Numbered from the stretch's first letter, positions 1 to 5,440 are shown. The stretch: 5,577 nt of DNA from Candidatus Nomurabacteria bacterium (GCA_943355045.1 CALRDY010000038.1:1-5577), one strand, 5' to 3'. The notes: a model not told the origin generated them from the letters alone. Made by a program: numbers and translations.

Positions 1-358
1 GCGTTCGGACCGAGCTAGGCGATTGCTCCGAGGGCAACTGAGGAGAGGAAAGTCCGAACACAGGCCGCCCGAAAGGACGACAGACAGGTACTGGGTAACT
101 CCCATACATCGCGAGATGAGAGGTGACCACAGAAACGCCAACGTCGAAAGACCGCGGATTCCCTTGTGGAATACGCCTGCCGCAAGGCAGGAATGCAACG
201 ACCAAATCCTTACCCCTGTGCAAGGCCGTGCCCCACTTCGGTGGGGAGTGCCGCTCGAGCCAGTAAGCAATTACCGGCCCAGATAAATGATCGTCTCACC
301 CTTCGTAGCCTTTGGCGAAGTAGGGCCAGACAGAATTCGGCTTATCGGCTCGGTCCAT
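1..358 (+). ncRNA. rnpB: RNase P RNA, bacterial class A
   Basis: This is the catalytic RNA of ribonuclease P, which removes 5' leaders from pre-tRNAs. Helix P1 is 7-15 with 348-356 (GGACCGAGC/GCTCGGTCC). P2 is about 17-24 with 289-296. P3 is very short (26-29 with 42-45). The conserved GAGGAAAGTCC block is at 45-55. P4 pairs 50-58 with 336-343 (AAGTCCGAA/TTCGGCTT) and keeps the universal bulged U at 53; the CCGAA/UUCGG arm is a covariant replacement of the CCGGG/CCCGG seen in E. coli. The 3' signature ACAGAATTCGGCTTAT is at 330-345. Other hairpins are 176-191 (GCAA loop), 231-246 (CCCCAC-UUCG-GUGGGG) and a P19-like stem around 298-325. The segment at 191-225, where L15 should lie, has no GGU. 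The exact 5' end cannot be fixed because the window begins at or just before it; the promoter is outside. Confidence 0.96.
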
Positions 359-363
359 ACAAT

Positions 364-400
364 GAGAAAACCCACGCGTATGCGTGGGTTTTCTCTCTTT
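364..400 (+). terminator. Intrinsic terminator of rnpB
   Basis: A perfect 14-bp stem pairs 364-377 with 382-395 around a GTAT loop. Its GC-rich core CCCACGC/GCGTGGG is followed by the pyrimidine-rich tail TTTTCTCTCTTT. It starts six bases after the P1 helix of RNase P RNA ends, so it is the expected terminator of that gene. Confidence 0.9.
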
Positions 401-457
401 CAGAGACAGAAGCATTTTGTGTGAGACAGGAAAAAGATTTCAGATGCAAGGCGAGAA

Positions 458-588
458 TGAGAAACGAATAAAAAGTATGCAGATGCGCGGCGCGGGAAGC
501 CGATTTCTGGAGTCGTACTGTGTGGTACGACGAAAGAAATCGGCGGGACCCGCAACAAAGCAGATGCGTGCTTTTTATTTGCTTCTCA
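458..588 (+). other. 131-nt imperfect inverted repeat; structured-RNA candidate or bidirectional terminator
   Basis: The outer stem pairs 458-481 with 565-588, with one A-C mismatch (464/582) and three G-U pairs (466/580, 476/570, 478/568). After an asymmetric loop, 492-496 pairs with 549-553. Then 499-508 pairs perfectly with 535-544. A symmetrical GGA/GAA purine loop follows, and finally 512-518 pairs with 525-531 around TGTGTG. As + strand RNA the wobbles are G-U and the purine loop could form sheared G-A pairs. As minus-strand RNA three of those wobbles become A-C mismatches, so the fold favours + strand transcription. Both outer arms run through AATAAAAAG/CTTTTTATT, giving a U-tract in either direction. 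The right end includes the nrdJ stop codon. The pairing is direct observation. Whether it is a small RNA, a convergent terminator or a small repeat element is open. A + strand promoter around 417-445 is at best weak. Confidence 0.6.
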
Positions 589-2973
589 GACTATTTCGCA
601 GGTGCCGCTGGCGCACGCCAGCTCCTTCTTCATATCCGACTCATCCTGGCGTTCATACGCGAAGAGTTTTGAGTAGTCCACCTTCGGGAAGCGGGACATG
701 CGCTCTTCGTATTCCTTTTCCGTGATCGTCTCGTACGGCGCGAGGCGGTACACGTGATTGGAGCGCGGAAGGAACGAGAGCCCGCCGATGATGTCCCAAT
801 TCTTCTGCACCCAGCCGACGACGCCGATCCATTCATCTTCGCCCACCGAGATAGTTGCCGACGGATTGTGCTCCGTGAAGTTCAGCTTCACGCGCTTCCA
901 GTATTCGAGCTGATCGAGCGCAGTCAGATCGTCTTTGAACTTCGCTTCTTTGGAGTGATCGGGCGCTTTAACCGGGAATTCGAGCACGAAGGTATTTGCC
1001 TCTTCCATCGACTGCCCTACTTCCGGATAGTACGTCACGCCCTGGTCGCGCATCATCTTGAAAAGCGAGTCGGTCGCGCTGATGCGCACGCGGCGGATGT
1101 AGTACGGCGCGTGGCGCGGATGGATGCCGGAGGCGCAGTTGAAAGTCTGCGAGACGGTGCCCGAAGGCTTCACAGCGGTAACCGCCATCGATTGCTCAAC
1201 GCCGAAACGCTTCGCATACGTGGCATTCGTCTTGACTGCGATGTCGCGAACCTTGCGCATCACTTCCGCCTGACGCGCAACCGGCGAATCCCATTGCCCC
1301 GTAACCGAGACGCCGAGAAGGCGCTCTGAACGGCAATGATCGGTCCAGTCTTTGGAGATGTAACCGAACTTCGTGAGCGTCGACTGGTACGTGCCGAGGA
1401 TCGCCGCGAGGCGCGCCTTTCTGAGGAGGGACGCTTCGGTATCGTTTGCGCGCGCGATGACCTCGGAGAGATTGCAGAACTGTTTCGATTGCAGGATGAT
1501 CTCGGCGCACGGATTCGTGCCGATAGACCCGCGCACGACACCGTCTTCGCCGATGAAACCGACTTTCTTGAAATACTCCGTGCGGCGCTTCGGGAAAGTT
1601 ACCGCGAGCGACCCGCGATTGAAGATACCGCGCTCGCCACTACCGCTTTTCATGAGTGCGACCCATTCGTCCATAAGCTCGGCATTGGTCGGCTGCATCT
1701 CATACACGGCGGAATTATTGGAGACGGCGCGATGCGGGTCGGTCATGTAGAACTGGCCCTTCTTCGCGTCGCGCATCTCCACGTCGTCGAGGTCGGAGAG
1801 CGAAATCATCGCCGTGCGGCGCACGCCGCCGGCGACCACGCACTCGCCGATCTTGCAGATGACGTCATGCACGTCGATTGCGCGCATGCGGCGTCCCTGG
1901 CGTCTGAGCACGCGCTCGCGCGCGAAGGCGAGCAGGCTCTGGAGCGGCTCGGGACCGCTCGCTTTCCCGCCCATCGTCTTCAAACGCGCACCGGCCGGGC
2001 GTATCTGGGAAAAATCAAAAGCAATGTCTTTGCCGGCATACCAGGTCGTGAGACCGAGCGTGAGCGCATCACACCAGCCCTCTTTCGAATCCAAGATGGT
2101 GTGGGTCGGCAGTTTCGAACCCATCTGCTTCTTGATCTGCGGGAGCTGCTCGACGTTCTGGCTCTCGACTGCGAAACCGACGCCGCATCCTTGCATCGAG
2201 AGGTACATGATTTCGGCAAAGTCTTCGAGCTTTACCGGCGCGGTAAAGGTGCAGTTGTACGCGCAGGAGTTGCAGCGGCGCGCCGCTTCGCCCGAGAACT
2301 GCATGAGGCGCATCGACGGCATCACTTCCTGCTTCAAGATGCCCATGCGTACTTCGGCGTACTCTTTTTCCGTCAGTTTGTCGCCGAGATTTTCGCGCAT
2401 GAAGCTCACATAGCGGTCGACTGTCTCAATCCACGTTTCGCGACGACCTTCAGACGGAATCCACTTCGCATAGGTGCGCAGGTAGACGAATTCGCCGAGC
2501 GGATTCCCCTCAAAATATTTCTTGCTCTCCTCGGCGAGCTTGCGCACATGCGCCGGTATATCGACATGCGCTGCGCGCAGCTGCGCCCGCTTGTCGCGAT
2601 AGAGGATGTACGCCTTCGCCGTCTTCACGTAGTCGTTCAAAATGAGATATTTCTCGATCGAATCCTGCATACCCTCGACGGTCGGGAGGAAGCTCTTGTA
2701 TTTCTTCGCAAATCGTCCGAGCTCGCCCGCCACCTGATGCGCCACGAGCACCGCATCTTCCTGACTCCCTTCTTCCGCCGCGAGCATCGCCTTCCAGATC
2801 GCCGTGGCGATCTTGTCGAAATCAAATGCCACAAGACGCCCGTCGCGCTTCTCAATGTTCGGGATCATCTCGCGATAGCGCATCGTCTCTTTCGAGACCG
2901 GCGACTCTGCGACTTTCGGCGCATGAACGACGAGCGCTTTTGTGCGGATGGGAGCTTTCGCAGTCTTGGCCAT
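586..2973 (-). CDS. nrdJ: Adenosylcobalamin-dependent (class II) ribonucleotide reductase
   Basis: The 795-residue cytosolic enzyme reduces ribonucleotides to deoxyribonucleotides using a thiyl radical made from adenosylcobalamin. An ATP-cone spans about 37-133 (NIEKRDGRLVAFDFDKIATA near its start), which suggests dATP/ATP control of overall activity. The catalytic barrel follows, with GGKASGPEPL (335-344), NPCAEI (N487, thiyl C489, E491), C500 eleven residues after C489, and VKPSGTVSQTF from 601. The redox partner of C500 should be one of C234, C237 or C241. The C-terminus ends CASGTCEIV, with shuttle cysteines C787 and C792 spaced CxxxxC as in the Lactobacillus leichmannii triphosphate reductase, so a monomeric RTPR-like form is favoured. 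The ATG at 2971-2973 was chosen. An in-frame ATG at 3049-3051 would add 26 residues encoded by AT-rich, promoter-like DNA. No partner small subunit or activase is adjacent. Class and function are secure; NDP versus NTP substrate is inferred. Confidence 0.95.
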   Translation of the reverse strand: MAKTAKAPIRTKALVVHAPKVAESPVSKETMRYREMIPNIEKRDGRLVAFDFDKIATAIWKAMLAAEEGSQEDAVLVAHQVAGELGRFAKKYKSFLPTVEGMQDSIEKYLILNDYVKTAKAYILYRDKRAQLRAAHVDIPAHVRKLAEESKKYFEGNPLGEFVYLRTYAKWIPSEGRRETWIETVDRYVSFMRENLGDKLTEKEYAEVRMGILKQEVMPSMRLMQFSGEAARRCNSCAYNCTFTAPVKLEDFAEIMYLSMQGCGVGFAVESQNVEQLPQIKKQMGSKLPTHTILDSKEGWCDALTLGLTTWYAGKDIAFDFSQIRPAGARLKTMGGKASGPEPLQSLLAFARERVLRRQGRRMRAIDVHDVICKIGECVVAGGVRRTAMISLSDLDDVEMRDAKKGQFYMTDPHRAVSNNSAVYEMQPTNAELMDEWVALMKSGSGERGIFNRGSLAVTFPKRRTEYFKKVGFIGEDGVVRGSIGTNPCAEIILQSKQFCNLSEVIARANDTEASLLRKARLAAILGTYQSTLTKFGYISKDWTDHCRSERLLGVSVTGQWDSPVARQAEVMRKVRDIAVKTNATYAKRFGVEQSMAVTAVKPSGTVSQTFNCASGIHPRHAPYYIRRVRISATDSLFKMMRDQGVTYYPEVGQSMEEANTFVLEFPVKAPDHSKEAKFKDDLTALDQLEYWKRVKLNFTEHNPSATISVGEDEWIGVVGWVQKNWDIIGGLSFLPRSNHVYRLAPYETITEKEYEERMSRFPKVDYSKLFAYERQDESDMKKELACASGTCEIV

Positions 2974-3024
2974 GATGGGACGATTAGTAATTTTAAATAA
3001 TAAAACGCGCTTCTTACAGAGAAG
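2974..3024 (-). promoter_or_regulatory. AT-rich putative nrdJ promoter/leader
   Basis: Just upstream of the chosen nrdJ ATG, the minus strand reads TTTTATTATTTAAAATTACT, which contains -10-like hexamers (TATTAT, TAAAAT). No convincing -35 box is seen. Upstream is a weak 5-bp hairpin (3010-3014 with 3020-3024) followed by CGCGTTTTATT, which might be a poor terminator for the preceding gene. No cobalamin riboswitch (B12 box) is visible, and no Shine-Dalgarno sequence precedes the ATG. Confidence 0.35.
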
Positions 3025-3061
3025 TTTACTCCTGCTGCCGAGAAACACCATGTGGATAGCG

Positions 3062-3550
3062 TTACTTCGAAACGTCTGGAAAATTTTTCAAATACAGCGG
3101 CGTCCCAGTCGCAATAGTATGCGTCTGCGCGAAGCCAGAAACTGTCTCAAGGACATAGCGTGCCGGGGCGCTCGGGTAAAAGACATTTGGGTAGCTCGAG
3201 GTCGCTACTCTTTCAGCAATCGAGACGACCTGTCCTTGAGCATCCAGCCAGAAGATATCGATTGGGACGAGCATATCCTTCATCCAGAAGCCGTATAGGC
3301 CGTCTTTTGGAAAGACGAAGAGCATGCCGTAGTCGCCCGACATACTCTCCCTGCCGCTAAGTCCTCGCTCTTGCGCCGCGCTCGTAGTCGCGACTTCGAT
3401 TCTCAAGGACACGCCGCCAAACTCTCCCATCAGCGCCGCCTGCGGCGGCGCTGATGTCCTATAAGAAAACAGGGCGATTCCAATCATCGCCACAACTATC
3501 CAAAACCCTGTGTAAAAATAGCGTTTAGTATCCACGATAGGTTTTCTCAT
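3062..3550 (-). CDS. Membrane-anchored DUF192 (COG1430) protein
   Basis: This is a 162-residue protein of the DUF192 family, whose biochemical role is not established. A hydrophobic segment at about 11-30 (YFYTGFWIVVAMIGIALFSY) follows a basic N-terminus and should act as an uncleaved anchor or signal, leaving the domain outside the cytoplasm. A short linker (32-41) leads into the DUF192 core at about 46-156, with the family motifs QERGLSGRESM (60-70), GMLFVF (75-80), GFWMKDMLVPIDIFWLD (87-103), YVLE (132-135) and a final IATG turn. The ATG at 3548-3550 was chosen because it keeps the membrane segment intact. It lies inside the last codons of the toxin gene, in another frame, giving a 26-nt overlap without a Shine-Dalgarno, so coupled translation is likely. 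In-frame alternatives are ATG at 3566-3568 and TTG at 3590-3592. The linker is encoded by a perfect palindrome. Confidence 0.88.
   Translation of the reverse strand: MRKPIVDTKRYFYTGFWIVVAMIGIALFSYRTSAPPQAALMGEFGGVSLRIEVATTSAAQERGLSGRESMSGDYGMLFVFPKDGLYGFWMKDMLVPIDIFWLDAQGQVVSIAERVATSSYPNVFYPSAPARYVLETVSGFAQTHTIATGTPLYLKNFPDVSK
3428..3456. repeat. 13-bp perfect GC-rich palindrome inside the DUF192 gene
   Basis: Positions 3428-3440 pair without mismatch with 3444-3456 around a three-base TGC turn (core CAGCGCCGCC/GGCGGCGCTG). It encodes residues 32-41 of the DUF192 protein, the linker between membrane anchor and domain, where insertions are tolerated. There is no U-tract after it, so it is not an ordinary terminator. 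It could be a captured palindromic element, an mRNA stability hairpin or chance. Confidence 0.75.
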
Positions 3551-3767
3551 TGCGCAAACGGACTGCATCAATGGAAATACGTTCGGCGTCAAAGTGAAAT
3601 ATGATACGAAATATACCTTTCCTGGCGCGATAAAATCGCCCTCCAGAAAGCCTTTTGATATCGAGCTTCTTTCTTGATTCGGAACTCTTCAATTCATGCA
3701 TCATTTCAATTAAAAGGCGTTTGTCCTTGCTGCTTACCTTACGAAGCAACTTATCGAATACATCCAT
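3525..3767 (-). CDS. RelE/ParE-family toxin
   Basis: This is an 80-residue protein with the small RelE-type toxin fold. Two N-terminal helices (about 2-29, rich in Lys, Glu and Leu) are followed by strands containing IKRLSGGRFYRARKGIFRII (38-57) and a final strand FHFDAERISIDAVRLRNEKTYRGY (58-80, split here only by position). Basic residues R47, R49, R54 and R70, with Y77, sit where RelE toxins carry their RNA-contacting side chains. Family members typically cleave mRNA in the ribosome, but ParE members poison gyrase, so the target is not certain. It starts four bases after the antitoxin stop codon, the normal order and spacing for a type II pair, and its last 26 nt overlap the DUF192 start. 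Length is normal for the family, so it looks intact. Local base composition is more AT-rich than truB or nrdJ, consistent with acquisition by transfer. Confidence 0.82.
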   Translation of the reverse strand: MDVFDKLLRKVSSKDKRLLIEMMHELKSSESRKKLDIKRLSGGRFYRARKGIFRIIFHFDAERISIDAVRLRNEKTYRGY

Positions 3768-3771
3768 GACA

Positions 3772-4035
3772 TTACTTTTTTACGGCAATGCTTTTTTCAA
3801 GAATGGAGATCATTTTCTCAACGGGAACGCCCTTCCCTTCATTATCTCGAATCGCATCAAAGAGAGTGACCCAAGCCTCATCTTCCTCGTCCGGCGTGCG
3901 GAGCGATGAGATCTCGAGCACGTCGCCTTTTGCGCGTACCACGATAGAGTTCGTGCCCATACGGCGGCGCCACGCGATAGGCAGCGTTATCTGCCCCTTG
4001 CTGGTCACTCTCTGGATTTTTTGCGTCGTTTCCAT
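3772..4035 (-). CDS. AbrB/MazE-type antitoxin
   Basis: This is an 87-residue DNA-binding protein with a swapped-hairpin AbrB domain at about 6-45 (IQRVTSKGQITLPIAWRRRM, then VVRAKGDVLEISSL). The VTSKGQITLP signature is diagnostic of the family. The acidic C-terminal half (48-87, with EEDEAWVTLFDAIRD and a terminal helix) is the likely toxin-neutralising part. In family terms the dimer would bind its own promoter and repress the operon together with the toxin. The start is ATG at 4033-4035, preceded by AAGGAAG about 15 nt upstream. The RelE-type toxin follows after four bases. AbrB antitoxins more often partner MazF or PIN toxins, but PrlF/YhaV of E. coli is a known AbrB/RelE-superfamily precedent. 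Confidence 0.88.
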   Translation of the reverse strand: METTQKIQRVTSKGQITLPIAWRRRMGTNSIVVRAKGDVLEISSLRTPDEEDEAWVTLFDAIRDNEGKGVPVEKMISILEKSIAVKK

Positions 4036-4057
4036 GGTAGATATTTCTTACTTCCTT

Positions 4058-4086
4058 ACTTTAGTACCTGCCCAGTATGCCGTCAA
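4058..4086 (-). promoter_or_regulatory. Sigma70-like promoter of the toxin-antitoxin pair
   Basis: On the minus strand TTGACG (4086-4081) is followed by a 17-base spacer and TAAAGT (4063-4058), five and four matches to the consensus boxes. The -35 box overlaps the stop codon of the Nudix gene. The predicted start lies about 15-20 nt before the antitoxin ATG. A short direct repeat GTAAG-GAA-GTAAG covers the start region and could be an operator for the AbrB protein; that last point is inference. Confidence 0.6.
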
Positions 4087-4562
4087 GCGCGACTGTGCAT
4101 ACGCAAAGCGTCGACCATTTCTACCTCTTCATAGATGCCGGGAATGAGATCGAGCTCTTTTGCTTCGGCAAGAGTCGCCCACTTGTAGTCGACCGCATCT
4201 TCATCGAGCTTAATTTCTCCGGAAAGATAAGGCGCGTAGTAGCTGATAACCAAACACGGGACTCCTGCAGGACTGATGAACGTGAGGTCAAGCAGGTACT
4301 TCGGCTTCCCTATCTCCACATTCACTTCTTCTTTGACCTCGCGAATAAGCGCCGATTCCAAAGAGCCGTACCACTGCGGGGCGCCGTATGATTTCGGCGT
4401 ATGTACATAATCGTCTGTGCTTAATCCTCCGCCGGGTACCGTCCACTTATTCGGGAATGCTTTCTTATGCGGGCTCCGCTTCGTCACGAGATACTTTCCG
4501 TCATCGCTATAAATGATACACGTGGTCGCTACGCGGTGAAGTTCTTTATCCTGTATTTCCAT
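4083..4562 (-). CDS. Nudix hydrolase with insertion in the Nudix box
   Basis: This is a 159-residue cytosolic protein of the Nudix superfamily, which hydrolyses compounds of the nucleoside-diphosphate-linked-to-X type. The fold begins with LHRVATTCIIYSDDGKYLV (8-26), then KWTVPGGG (39-46) and the catalytic helix REVKEEV (74-80), whose glutamates E75, E78 and E79 would bind metal. Between the GGG turn and the helix lie about 20 extra residues (DDYVHTPKSYGAPQWYG). The first glutamate of the classical box aligns to a glycine (G66) and the box's last glycine is N81. The rest (LDLTFIS, VISYYAPYLSG, DYKWATLAEAKEL) is typical. The start ATG is 20 nt after the truB stop, so the two are probably co-transcribed. 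A TAGCAT hexamer seven bases before the ATG could be an internal -10. The substrate cannot be predicted. Confidence 0.88.
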   Translation of the reverse strand: MEIQDKELHRVATTCIIYSDDGKYLVTKRSPHKKAFPNKWTVPGGGLSTDDYVHTPKSYGAPQWYGSLESALIREVKEEVNVEIGKPKYLLDLTFISPAGVPCLVISYYAPYLSGEIKLDEDAVDYKWATLAEAKELDLIPGIYEEVEMVDALRMHSRA

Positions 4563-4582
4563 GCGTAAATGCTACCACGGGA

Positions 4583-5380
4583 TTAAAGGCTCTTGAGCCA
4601 CCAACCTTTCCAGTACGTCCCTATCCTCGTGCGACGGATGGAGAGCACGAGGGCGCGCGTCCCGAGCGCCTCGCCGATGCGTCCCGCGAGCGAGCGCATG
4701 TACGTACCCGAGCCGCAGGCGACGCGAAGCGAGAGGATTGTGAACGTGCGCTCGCCCACTGTCGCAAAGAGTTTCTCCCAGCTCGCACGGACCTCATTGA
4801 TACGGAAATCCGCGCCCAGCGCTTTTGAAGGTTCGTCTGATGTAGGCACTTTTGCGAGAAAATCAGCGATGCGCGCCGCAAGCGCTGTCGAAGAAATGGA
4901 GACGGACTGCCGCACCTTGATATCGTAGATATGCTCTTCGTGTTCCGGAATGTTGATAAGCTTTATTCCGCCTTCAAGCGTGTGCAGAAAGAGCGGCTTC
5001 CCATTGACCGCCTTTGAAGAGAACTGCGGGTACGGGCGCCTGTGCGCGCCGTGCTCGGCGCGCAGTACCGCCCGGAGCGCTTCGCGCTCCGGGCGCGTCT
5101 CTCTGCCCACATATTCCACCAGCCCGAGCGCGTCTCCCGTGTCGCTCCCCACGTCGAGAAGCACTTCTATCTCATACTCCTTATCGAGACCAGTATAGGC
5201 TTTCTGTTTTTTGCATTCTTCTCCGAGAAGCACGAGAAGTTTCCCGCTCGCCATCGGGTCGAGCCGCCCCGCGTACGAAGCGGGCACATTCGCATACGCC
5301 GGATTTACATGCTTCCATTTTTGTAACGCCATAAGTGGCGTCTCGCCCGAGAGTTTTTCAATAACGACCCGATTCTTCAT
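4583..5380 (-). CDS. truB: tRNA pseudouridine-55 synthase
   Basis: This is a 265-residue enzyme converting uridine 55 in the tRNA T-loop to pseudouridine. Motif II is YAGRLDPMASGKLLVLLG, with catalytic D41 in GRLDP; the histidine and threonine of the usual GHTGALDP are replaced by serine/tyrosine and alanine. Later motifs are DKEYEIEV (active-site tyrosine Y69), DVGSDTGDALG, PYPQFSSKAVNGKPLF and GSGTYMRSLAGRIGEALG (R229 contacts the base phosphate). No PUA domain follows the C-terminal WWLKSL, so this is the shorter type. The ATG at 5378-5380 was chosen: it gives MKNRVVIEKLSGETPL, matching the family N-terminus, and is directly preceded by a promoter. An in-frame TTG at 5414-5416 would add 12 residues but lies on a terminator T-tract. 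The Nudix gene follows 20 nt downstream. Confidence 0.94.
   Translation of the reverse strand: MKNRVVIEKLSGETPLMALQKWKHVNPAYANVPASYAGRLDPMASGKLLVLLGEECKKQKAYTGLDKEYEIEVLLDVGSDTGDALGLVEYVGRETRPEREALRAVLRAEHGAHRRPYPQFSSKAVNGKPLFLHTLEGGIKLINIPEHEEHIYDIKVRQSVSISSTALAARIADFLAKVPTSDEPSKALGADFRINEVRASWEKLFATVGERTFTILSLRVACGSGTYMRSLAGRIGEALGTRALVLSIRRTRIGTYWKGWWLKSL
5043..5095. repeat. Two tandem GC-rich perfect hairpins inside truB
   Basis: The first hairpin pairs 5043-5051 with 5056-5064 (9 bp, TGCT loop). The second pairs 5069-5080 with 5084-5095 (12 bp, core CGCCCGGAGCGC/GCGCTCCGGGCG). They are four bases apart and encode TruB residues about 96-113, a Glu/Arg/Ala-rich surface helix between the conserved motifs. 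The protein length here is normal for the family, so this is not an obvious in-frame insertion. No U-tract follows on either strand. Confidence 0.7.
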
Positions 5381-5388
5381 GATGGGAG

Positions 5389-5416
5389 TATATAGGAAGA
5401 ACCTCTCCGCCAACAA
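5389..5416 (-). promoter_or_regulatory. Putative truB promoter placing the transcript start at the ATG
   Basis: On the minus strand TTGTTG (5416-5411), a 16-base spacer and TATATA (5394-5389) are followed by eight bases and then the truB ATG. Normal -10 to start spacing puts transcription initiation at or within two bases of the A of the ATG. No Shine-Dalgarno sequence fits in the gap (CTCCCATC). Confidence 0.5.
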
Positions 5417-5436
5417 AAAAGCGCCGAAGGGCGCTT
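5415..5436 (-). terminator. Intrinsic terminator upstream of truB
   Basis: On the minus strand AAGCGCC-CTTC-GGCGCTT (5436-5419, 7 bp) is followed by six T residues (5420-5415). It would end a minus-strand transcript coming from beyond 5440. Read on the + strand the hairpin is followed by AATTTTATT, so weak termination in that direction is possible too. Confidence 0.75.
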
Positions 5437-5440
5437 AATT

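Noticed and set aside
364..400. Repeat unit of a CRISPR or attachment site
   Set aside because: The palindrome is single copy, directly follows rnpB and has a pyrimidine tail, so a terminator explains it fully.
23..471. Open frames of 87 and 101 codons over the left edge
   Set aside because: They run through the RNase P RNA and its terminator, and the conserved RNA structure explains the sequence.
607..622. Palindrome GCTGGCG-CGCCAGC at the 3' end of nrdJ
   Set aside because: The turn allows only about 6 bp with a four-base loop, and the bases encode the conserved C-terminal cysteine motif; no U-tract follows.
1336..3000. A 554-codon open frame on the + strand opposite nrdJ
   Set aside because: It lies wholly antisense to a well-conserved reductase, has no recognisable domain, and is very rich in Arg, His, Leu, Ala and Glu, as expected for the antisense frame of a GC-biased gene.
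3010..3024. Terminator after the DUF192 gene
   Set aside because: The stem is only 5 bp and AT-containing, with the T-rich run displaced by CGCG; too weak to call separately.
2974..3051. N-terminal extension of nrdJ from the ATG at 3049-3051
   Set aside because: The extra 26 residues match nothing in the family, and the DNA is AT-rich with promoter-like hexamers; the ATG at 2971-2973 begins a sequence leading directly into the ATP-cone.
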